Below, piece after piece: positions 56,455 to 64,000 of a stretch of 64,000 nt of DNA (position 1 is its first letter; every line of letters starts with the position of its first letter). Below the pieces are notes generated by a model. The model ran no database searches. It had not been told where the DNA came from and saw only the letters and a program-made list of their open reading frames with translations. The position numbers and the translations under genes were made by a program. Location of the stretch: the NCBI GenBank assembly GCA_038503075.1, contig JBCAML010000018.1, positions 868,001 through 932,000 of the forward strand, given 5' to 3'. This DNA is from Gyromitra esculenta (taxonomy: Eukaryota; Ascomycota; Pezizomycetes; Pezizales; Discinaceae).

Positions 56455-56786
56455 TAGTGTAGTGAGTTTTCTATATTTGGGGAGGCTAAGGAAATGTTTT
56501 TTGATATACATACATAGTTTCTTCCGTGCCGTAGAGTCGGTCACATGCATTAGGTATGAGAGCAAATTTTGCTAAATAAATTCGATTTACGATAAGCGTT
56601 GAGTAGCTATCTACGTGTAGTCAAATTCTAATAGCTCTCCCATCCGTGTACTTGTATTCCACGATACTATAGGAACTACATGTACCGCATAAACTGACAA
56701 GAACCGACAACGGGCTAGGAGGTTAGAATAAGATGTGGCGAAGCTGGCTAACTATTATGGGAAGTTTTTTCTTCAGAAATTTACTA

Positions 56787-56935
56787 CGGATGTGGGGGTA
56801 AGTTTGATGACAGGTGGCGGTGCAAGTAGGAGCTGTCAATCTTTCTTCCTACTCCACAACTTTTTGAGAGACCTAATGAAAATGGTAAGAGGTGGTGAAT
56901 GCTATGTATTAAACATTGAATAAAGTTAGTAGAGA
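56787..56935. mobile_element. TIR element family L, right-truncated copy 2
   Basis: Begins CGGATGTGGGGGTAAGTTTG next to TA (56785-56786), contains GACAGGTGGCGGTGC, and continues with internal sequence matching copy 1 (CTCCACAACT, TGTATTAAA, TAAATAAAG-like AATAAAG). The right terminal repeat is not clearly present, so the element looks decayed or truncated. Confidence 0.65.
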
Positions 56936-57433
56936 CTTTGCGCTGGATGCATCCACCAAGGTGGCTGTGCGCCAAGGGACACTAAGGTGAAGCTGGAGCC
57001 TCAGTTTGCTACCAAAAGTTGATCACCGTTGCAACAGATTTTATTTCTGATACAATACTGAAGCTTCCTAAAGATTTATACTTATGGGGGGGGGAGTTAT
57101 TCTGGTCTTAGTTATCAATAAAAAAAATACCGACCGGAAAATCTTGTGATTTTGTTGAGCTGTAGTGACCAGAAGTGGTGGAGGTCAAATTCATCGATTT
57201 GGCATATGATGTGGAGTCAAACAGGTGGCTGGATGTTACAACGTATGCCAAGATCATGCCAAGCCTCTAAAAAAGACTCGCGCAAAGTCTCTATTGTCTA
57301 CTCTACACCCCATCGTTACCCGGCTTGGATAGCTGGTGGTGGAAAACGAGAGGTACCTAAATAAAACAACATAAACAAACCTCCTCCCACCTTAAAACCC
57401 TGAGTTGTACTCCCTGGTCTGCGACAAAGAATC

Positions 57434-60400
57434 ATGAGGGTTGTTGAAATTATTATCGATGTGGGTCCCAGACTGTATGAAAGCTTTAGGAGTGAAAATT
57501 AACCATCCCACAGGGCTTCAAGTCGTATGCGGTACGAACGGTCATCACAGGCTGGTATCTTTCTGCACCGTTAAACATATCGTCATCGCAGCGCTGAGTT
57601 ACTACATAGGGACGAAAGCTTCAATTCAATCACGGGCCTCAACGGGAGTGGAAAGTCAAATATCCTTGATGCAATATGTTTCGTTCTGGGGATTACCAAC
57701 ATGACCACTGTGCGAGCCCAGAATCTCCAGGATTTGATCTATAAGCGTGGACAAGCAGGTGTCACCAAAGCGAGTGTGACAATAGTTTTCGACAACTCAG
57801 ACAAGGCGAAAAGCCCAATTAACTACCAGGATTTTGCACAAATCAGTGTTACAAGGCAGGTAGGGTTGCTCGACGACGACGACGACCCACCCTGGGGCCA
57901 AACGCTGACAAGCTCAACCAGATTGTTCTCGGTGGTACAAGCAAATACCTTATCAATGGCTCTAGAACTCAACAGCACGTCGTTCAAACCCTCTTCCAAA
58001 GCGTCCAGCTCAACATCAACAACCCTAATTTCCTTATAATGCAGGGGCGTATCACGAAGGTGCTCAACATGAAGCCCACTGAGATATTGTCCATGATCGA
58101 GGAGGCTGCTGGCACTAGAATGTTTGAGGACCGAAGGGACAAAGCACTCAAAACAATGGCAAAGAAAGACAAGAAGGTCGAGGAAATCAACGATCTATTG
58201 AGGGAAGAGATAGAGCCGAAGCTGGAGAAACTGCGGATGGAGAAACGTGCATTTTTAGACTTCCAACAGACGCAGAGCGATCTGGAACGCTTGAATAAGA
58301 TTGTTGTTGCCCATGATTACCTTAAGAACCAGGTATAAAGTGTTGTCACCGTCGGGTTAGAGCCAGTTGGTCATGCTAATGCCAAGATAGGAAAAAGTAA
58401 ATCGCTCAGCGGCAGACCTCGAAGCCAAAAAACAGCGCGGTAGAGATCTAGATGAGTCGGCAAAGCGACTAAAACTTGAGATAGAAAACCTAGCTGAAGA
58501 CATCAAAATGGTCAAGGGTCAACGTGAAAAGGAGCTCCGAAAGGGCGGGAAATTTCAGGCGCTTGAGGACGAAGTCAAGGAAAAATCTCACGAATCCGTT
58601 CGACTGACTACTGTACTCGATTTAAAAACAACAAATATAAAGGAAGAATCAAAAAAACGGAAGGAGATCGAGAAGAATGTCAAAGAGCTCGAAAAGGCTT
58701 TGCAGGAGAAGACGCGTATATATGATGGATTGAAAGAAGCTTACGACACCGCGAAAAGAGAGTTTGACGCGTTAAACGATGAATCGGAAAAAAGGGAGGA
58801 ATTGCTTCAAACTTTATTGACAGGTGTTGCTTCGAAGGAGGGACAGGAAAATGGTTACCAAAATCAGCTACAAGGTGAGAACAGTATCAAATTTTCAAAG
58901 ATCCTAGGAGCTGAGGAAGTACAGATGCAAAACATCGAGTAAGTGCAGCTACAACGGAACAGCAACAAGCGAAGCTCAAGATATCTCACCTGGAGAAACG
59001 AATAAAGGAAGAAGAACCTTGGGCAAAGAAGGCCAAGGAACAAAACGCAAATCTCTACAAAGAGCTTGATGGCCTTCGAGTAGCTGCAAAAAGGCTTGAA
59101 GCGAATTTGAGCAAACTGGGTTATGATAGCGGTACGGAGGATGATATGTACAAACAGGAAGCTTCAATCCAAGAGCAGATTCGGGAGCTTCGGGAACAAG
59201 CCGATGGATTGAAACGACGGGTGGCTAATATTGACTTCAACTATGCGGATCCTACACCAAACTTTGATCGGTCAAGTGTCAAAGGGCTGGTCGCCCAGCT
59301 ATTTACACTAGATAAGGACAAATCGGAAGCAGGAACTGCCCTAGAAATCACAGCAGGTGGGAGATTGTATAATGTTGTCGTTGATACTGAAGTTACGGGC
59401 ACACAGTTATTACAGAATGGAAAGTTGAGAAAACGAGTGACCATTATTCCACTCAACAAAATATCGGCTTTCAAAGCTTCTGCTGAGGTAGTTCATCTCC
59501 CGAACCACACTTTCTCAAAGGGAGCTAACTTATTTATTTCTTAGAAAATCGCGACGGCTCAACGCCTCGCGCCGGGGCGAGTTCACCTTGCGTTATCTCT
59601 TATTGGATATGATGAGGAGATTTCCGCTGCCATGGAATTCGTTTTTGGTTCGACACTAATTTGTGCAGACGTTGAGACTGCAAAACGTGTTACTTTTGAT
59701 CCCAGCGTAAGGATGAAATCGGTAACGGTTGAAGGTGACATTTACGATCCTTCAGGCACACTTTCCGGAGGTTCCGCACCAAACTCAAGCGGAGTCCTGG
59801 TTACTCTTCAAAAATTGAATGAGCTTAATCGGCAGATTGCATCTGAGATGGCGCAGCTGAACCAACTACAGCAATTCATGGTTAGGGGGAAGGAAAAGCT
59901 GGATACCACAAAGAAATTGAAGCAGGAACTGAACCTTAAGAATCATGAAATTGGATTGACCGAAGCGCAGATAAATAGCAACTCTTCATCCGATGTGCGT
60001 TATACTCCTACAGATATGAGTCGAAAAGCGAGCTGACATCTTTCCCGAGGTAGATAATCCAAGCAGTTGAGGAGATGAAAGCTAGTACTCTAAAACTTAA
60101 GCAAGACATCATCGACGCTAAGACACGGCAGGATCAAGCGAAGGCTGATGTCAAGAGGATTGAGAATGATATGAACGAGTTCAAGAATAATAAGGGTGAC
60201 AAACTTGCAGAGCTACAGGTTCGCCAACGTTTCCTGCTGCTGATTTTGATCGGTAATTAACTATTTTTTTGATTTTGATTTTTACATGTAGGCTTCTGTG
60301 GCAGCTTTGAAAAAGAAAGTAGGCAACCAGTCACAAGAAATAAAAGCCATGCAGAAAGAGTTCCAAACTGCGCAACTTGAAACAGGTACTGCTTGATTTT

Positions 60401-61596
60401 ATCGAGTGTCTGCAAGGGGTATGCTAATTGTGGCATAGAACAAACTGAAGGAGACCTTGCGGCAGCCCAGGAACAACTAGAGGAGGTTGATACCGCTTTA
60501 AAAGCGCAACAAGAAGAGATTTCTAGACTAAAAAAGGAGCAAACTAATATTAAGGATCTTCATGATATAGCACTCGCACACTTGGAAGACGAGCGAGCTA
60601 AGCTTACTGGTTTCGACGAGGAGCTACGGGCACTTGAGGAAGCAATTCGCTCAAAGTCCTCTCGTATTGCAGAGGAAGCGCTAGAGAAGCAGAAGCTTGG
60701 CCACGAGATAGAACGATTCCACAAGGACCAACAGACTTCTAAGGAATTAGTTATCAGAATGGAACGCGAGAATGAATGGATCGAGGATGAGAAGGATAAC
60801 TTTGGTCGCCGAGGGACCGCTTACGACTTTCATGGCCAGAATATCTCAGAATGTCGATCTTCGCTACGGAACCTTACGGAAAGGTTTCAGGGGATGAAAA
60901 AGAAAATCAATCCCAAGGTCATGAACATGATTGACTCCGTCGAGAAGAAGGAGGTTGCGCTGAAGAACATGTTAAGGACGGTCGTCAAGGACAAGCGAAA
61001 GATCGAGGAAACTATACAAAGCCTAGATAAGTACAAGAAGGAGGCCCTTCACAAAACATGGCAGAAGGTTACCGGAGATTTCGGTAGTATATTTGCGGAG
61101 CTACTTCCGGGAAGCTTTGCAAAGTTAGAGCCACCAGAAGGGAAAGAGGTATCTGATGGGTTAGAAGTCAAGGTGTCCCTGGGCAAGGTCTGGAAACAGA
61201 GTTTAACCGAGCTTAGCGGTGGCCAAAGGTTCGTGGCTAAGCTTTCTTATCCATTTCTAATTGTTGATTGGGTCAATTGCAGGTCACTCATCGCACTTTC
61301 CTTGATCATGGCACTCCTTCAGTTTAAGCCAGCCCCAATGTACATCTTAGATGAGGTGGATGCAGCGCTAGATCTTTCGCACACGCAGAATATCGGAAGG
61401 TTGATCAAGACGCGATTCAAAGGTTCTCAGTTCATCGTCGTTAGCTTAAAGGATGGAATGTTTCAAAACGCGAATAGGTATCTTGAAAACTCTATTGATT
61501 TTACTGCTCGGCTCCCAGATTCGCTAACGGTTCTTTGATCGTAGGATCTTCAGAACACGATTCGTGGACGGAACTTCAGTTGTTCAGACAATGTAG
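57434..61596 (+). CDS. SMC2: Condensin subunit Smc2
   Basis: ATPase core of condensin that compacts mitotic chromosomes with Smc4. Twelve exons: 57434-57460, 57514-57554, 57610-57859, 57922-58332, 58391-58874, 58940-59487, 59545-59994, 60054-60218, 60292-60385, 60439-61228, 61283-61477 and 61545-61596, giving 1168 aa, the usual Smc2 length. Start [20 protein letters not shown]; Walker [10 protein letters not shown] (residues 32-40); SMC2-specific [12 protein letters not shown] and [13 protein letters not shown] with [15 protein letters not shown] coiled-coil arm follows, the hinge ([14 protein letters not shown] to [13 protein letters not shown], roughly 500-690), the return coiled coil, and the signature [13 protein letters not shown] with Walker [13 protein letters not shown]. 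Phase is kept at every junction. The least certain acceptor is at 58939. Intron 3 holds a GAC repeat. Confidence 0.95.
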
Positions 61597-62165
61597 TCTG
61601 ACTGTTTTTTCTGTTTCTCTAAGGGCTTCTCTTTTCTATATGCATATTGTGATGGTAATGGGAACTGGTGGTAGGCGTTTAGTGGAAGCTTAGACGGCTT
61701 CGTTTAATTCATTGTAGCACCTGCGGGCCTGGGCTACAATAGCAGGTTACAAGAACGGTCGCTGAACACAAGAACAAATTTCCCTCACAAATATCATGGA
61801 TTGGTCGATAACTGGGAAATATATTCTTCCTGGATAATGTGCGGAGAAAATACAGCGATATGTGTGAAGTATATGATCCACCGTGATTGTCAAATCTATG
61901 TTAATACAAGGGTTTCGCATTTTACACCATCAAGGATGACTCTAAAGTGGAATTCGATTTCGTTTCCCGCAAGTATCAAACCAAAAATTCTACTAGACAA
62001 TCATAAGAGAATCCTAAACGCCCGCAACACTAATTATTGACAATAGATTTTACCGTCTCCCCTACCCATGCCTTCCACGCTTTAAAAATAGTTGAAATAA
62101 TACTAGTGATACTAGTTTCCTCGAATAAAACAAAAGAAACAAGCCCATTCCCCACAGATGTCTTA
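61597..62165. other. Intergenic region, convergent SMC2/CUE1
   Basis: 3' regions of both genes; no ORF or structured repeat supported. Confidence 0.4.
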
Positions 62166-62864
62166 TTATAACTGGCCTGCAGCCCTGGACATTTTGTCCA
62201 TATCTTCCATCCTCCGACGCGCCGCGAGGATCATGTCGTCACGTTTGTTGTGATGTGCTAGCTGTCTATCAGATTTCGTCGCTGGAGCTTTACCCTTTCC
62301 CGTAAGAGTAGACGGTGACTCTGTTTCCTGGAGGCGGCTGTGAAGGTTATAGCGAGTTATTAGGTCTGTGTATTGAGAGAATATCGTCGAGGAAGATGAG
62401 GCTGATGAAGCTGCTGGGGCAGCTTGCCGCCGGGCTGTAGGCGCAGCTGGTCTAGAGCCCGGAGTGGCAGGGGGGGCCGGAGTGGAAGCGGGGGGGGCCG
62501 GAGGCTAGATATAATCAGTTAGTCCATCCCATCTCCAGGTATATGCGGGGAAGGAAGAAAATTAGCTCACCTCTGGGAGGAATCCATTCGTCAAAATTTT
62601 CTCAGTGGTGATCTCAATGTTACCCCCATTCCTGATGAGCTCGGCCTGGACAGCAGCCACCGAAACCTGGGGAAACATACCCCGGACAACTTCTGTCTGT
62701 TGCTGTAGGTGTCGCGGATCGACAGGAGGCGGACGGCGCTGAGCAGTGCCTGATGGGTCGTTGGATTTAAAGAACCATCGAAAGACGAAATAGCCGACGA
62801 GGAGACAGGCGGCAACCTGAGGAAGGCCGAGACCAGCGGTAGAGTCGGATTGTGATTGTGACAT
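62166..62864 (-). CDS. CUE1: Cue1-like ER ubiquitin-conjugation coupling protein
   Basis: ER-membrane adaptor that recruits and activates the E2 Ubc7 in ER-associated degradation. Two exons on the minus strand: 62864-62571 and 62504-62166, 210 aa. An N-terminal anchor (LPQVAACLLVGYFVFRWFF, residues 13-31) is followed by the CUE domain (about 50-93: HLQQQTEVVRGMFPQ with the MFP motif, VSVAAVQAELIRNGGNIEIT, ending ILTNGFLPE). A Pro/Ala-rich linker leads to a basic C-terminal segment (KSDRQLAHHNKRDDM, ILAARRRMEDMDKM) like the Ubc7-binding region of yeast Cue1. Overall order and size match Cue1. It is divergent with MDJ1 across about 600 bases. Confidence 0.85.
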
Positions 62865-62989
62865 GGAGAAACAGCGGATGGTTCTCGTGGGGGAGAAATG
62901 GGATGGTTTACTGTAGTGTTTGTCTTTGAACCTTTAAGCCAGGGGTTGTCCAGGCTGCAGCTTCAGTCCAGATGTTGTTGCAACGTGCG

Positions 62990-63067
62990 TCGAGAACTTT
63001 CGATGTCTGGGAGAGGGACCCCGTGACTTTGTGCCAGCCAATCACTTGATTCGAGATTACTCAGCAC
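62990..63067. promoter_or_regulatory. Duplicated promoter block, copy A
   Basis: Starts TCGAGAACTTTCGATG, which contains AGAACTTTCG, i.e. inverted nGAAn/nTTCn units as in heat-shock elements. A CGTGAC and CCA(A/g)TCA motif follow, then GATTACTCAGCAC. Repeated at 63233. Confidence 0.6.
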
Positions 63068-63232
63068 GAATGGGGTGGCACAGGTGGGACGTGCAGTAAT
63101 ACTTTGCTACATCTGCCTACTTAACCTACTTTAAGATCTCCAGTGTCCCAGTTGCCAGCCTGCTCCTACCTGCATGGAGGCTGCCCTCGAACGCTGAGGC
63201 AAGCCTTCGAGGATGCGGCCTTCCAGTGGTCA

Positions 63233-63309
63233 TCGAGAACTTTCGATGCTAATCTTCACGTGACCTTCAGATAACCAATCAATTGGGATTTTCTGCGATT
63301 ACTCAGCAC
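63233..63309. promoter_or_regulatory. Duplicated promoter block, copy B
   Basis: Direct copy of block A in the same order and nearly identical spacing: TCGAGAACTTTCGATG, CGTGAC, CCAATCAATTG (contains CCAAT), GATTACTCAGCAC. About 160-240 bases upstream of the MDJ1 ATG. Confidence 0.6.
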
Positions 63310-63469
63310 TCACCTCCGAAAATTTTAGGTCCCGCCAAATGTTTTATAAGTTTGTCGAGCATCGATTCACTCAACTCCCCTCAAAACATCCGGAATCTGA
63401 CAATTGTGGAGGGAAAGAGAGAAAGAATCACAAAAAAGAAGGGAGAAAAAATTAAAGCGGAGAACAACC

Positions 63470-64000
63470 ATGAGCTTTGCTCCCCCACTGCTTCCTCGTG
63501 CTGTTCGTTTGCTGCATGGTGCCTCAAATTCCATTCGCCATTACCGATATCTTTCAATCTTAGCGAATCACTCAAGGCCATTGCTACTACCGAAAAGAAG
63601 GAGAAATGAGAAACAGCCAAAGAAACGAGTGAGTCTTGGTCGTGGCCATTCCTCTTCAAATTGCTGCAAACTTTGGCGACTAACGAAAATATATCATTTA
63701 CAGCTGTTTCACGTTTCATCCATATCTTCAGCTGCTGTGAAGAATCCTTACTCTGTTCTGGGGGTCAATAAAAACGCCTCCGCTCCCGAAATCAAAAAGG
63801 CGTACTATGGCCTGGCTAAGAAATGGCATCCCGATCAAAATAAAGACCCTGCAGCTAGAGAAAAATTCCAAGAGGTGCAGTCCGCCTACGAAATCCTATC
63901 GGATCCACAGAAGAAGGAGCAGTTTGACCAGTACGGAGAGTCCGCTTTTGATCCCAATGGAGGCTTCCATCCCGGCGCCGGTACAGGGGCTGGCGGATTC
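63470..64000 (+). CDS. MDJ1: Mitochondrial DnaJ-type co-chaperone Mdj1, N-terminal part
   Basis: Type I J-protein partnering mitochondrial Hsp70 in folding of imported proteins. Exon 1 (63470-63628) encodes an Arg/Leu-rich presequence ([19 protein letters not shown], ending [12 protein letters not shown]). Exon 2 (from 63704) starts [20 protein letters not shown] and carries the complete J-domain: [18 protein letters not shown] with the HPD triad, then [25 protein letters not shown] glycine-rich segment begins ([14 protein letters not shown]) where the window ends; zinc-finger and C-terminal domains are beyond it. The presequence distinguishes it from cytosolic Ydj1. Divergent with CUE1 and preceded by heat-shock-like half-sites. 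Confidence 0.9.
   Translation, partial: MSFAPPLLPRAVRLLHGASNSIRHYRYLSILANHSRPLLLPKRRRNEKQPKKRVSLGRGHSSSNCCKLWRLTKIYHLQLFHVSSISSAAVKNPYSVLGVNKNASAPEIKKAYYGLAKKWHPDQNKDPAAREKFQEVQSAYEILSDPQKKEQFDQYGESAFDPNGGFHPGAGTGAGGF

Larger units (their letters stand above)
55309..57433. other. Divergent intergenic region with TIR cluster
   Basis: Between RPL32 and SMC2. The first ~350 bases are the RPL32 promoter/leader. Four TIR elements follow (55647, 56064, 56221, 56787). A 27-base palindrome lies at 55869-55896. TACATGTA near 56250 and 56679. A G run (9 G) is at about 57088-57096. No supported ORF. Confidence 0.6.
62865..63469. promoter_or_regulatory. Divergent promoter CUE1/MDJ1 with duplicated block
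   Basis: Shared upstream region containing two imperfect direct copies of a ~78-base block (entered separately), each starting with a GAAnnTTC heat-shock half-site pair and ending GATTACTCAGCAC. Purine-rich leader (GAGAGAAAGAA, about 63415-63450) precedes MDJ1. Confidence 0.6.

Noticed and set aside
1..64000. tRNA, rRNA and CRISPR search by eye
   Set aside because: No cloverleaf with A/B boxes, no rRNA motifs and no regularly spaced direct repeats were seen; a covariance search could still find a divergent tRNA.

Overview
The window is nuclear DNA of a filamentous ascomycete (Pezizomycotina). Its protein-coding genes are split by many short GT-AG introns, mostly 45-75 bases, with branch points like CTAAC/CTGAC. 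The proteins are typical fungal housekeeping types: Fox2, Leu1, an ENA-type ATPase, Seh1, Smc2, Cue1, Mdj1 and a HAUS6/augmin subunit. The class is not certain from sequence alone; a Leotiomycete or Pezizomycete would fit the long gaps and abundant small transposons. I see no rRNA, tRNA, CRISPR array or viral segment.

Layout. 1-6 kb: FOX2 (minus, cut by the left edge), TDA10-like glycerate kinase, then a PAS-domain protein. 6-11 kb: gene-free and full of small terminal-inverted-repeat (TIR) elements. 11-28 kb: 3-hydroxyisobutyrate dehydrogenase-like enzyme, ENA-type cation ATPase, long-chain acyl-CoA synthetase, RKM5-like methyltransferase, HAUS6-like augmin subunit, HD-domain 5'-nucleotidase. 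28-33 kb: SEH1, then a stack of nested and abutting TIR elements. 33-45 kb: an unrecognised one-TM protein, LEU1, a CobW/Zng1-type zinc GTPase and a Yrb2/RanBP3-type protein. 46-53 kb: COG2, a broken PNS1 choline-transporter-like gene interrupted by a TIR element, and CTK2. 53-64 kb: a rhodanese, RPL32, another TIR cluster, SMC2, CUE1 and MDJ1 (cut by the right edge).

There is no operon or obvious metabolic cluster; the genes are independent. For most multi-exon genes I joined exons by hand using splice signals, reading phase and recognised family residues. Exon totals give uninterrupted reading frames of family-typical length (for example SMC2 1168 aa in 12 exons, LEU1 768 aa in 4 exons). 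The FOX2 and MDJ1 models are truncated by the window, and two models (the ENA-type ATPase and the dehydrogenase C-terminus) have junctions I could not settle.

The strongest non-gene signals are: about twenty short TIR elements of at least fifteen families, nearly all flanked by a TA duplication (Tc1/mariner-like MITEs), with one nested inside another and two pairs sharing a single TA; strong over-representation of the palindrome TACATGTA outside exons; a PNS1 pseudogene with glutamine-to-stop type lesions; and a duplicated ~78-bp block carrying heat-shock-element half-sites between CUE1 and MDJ1.
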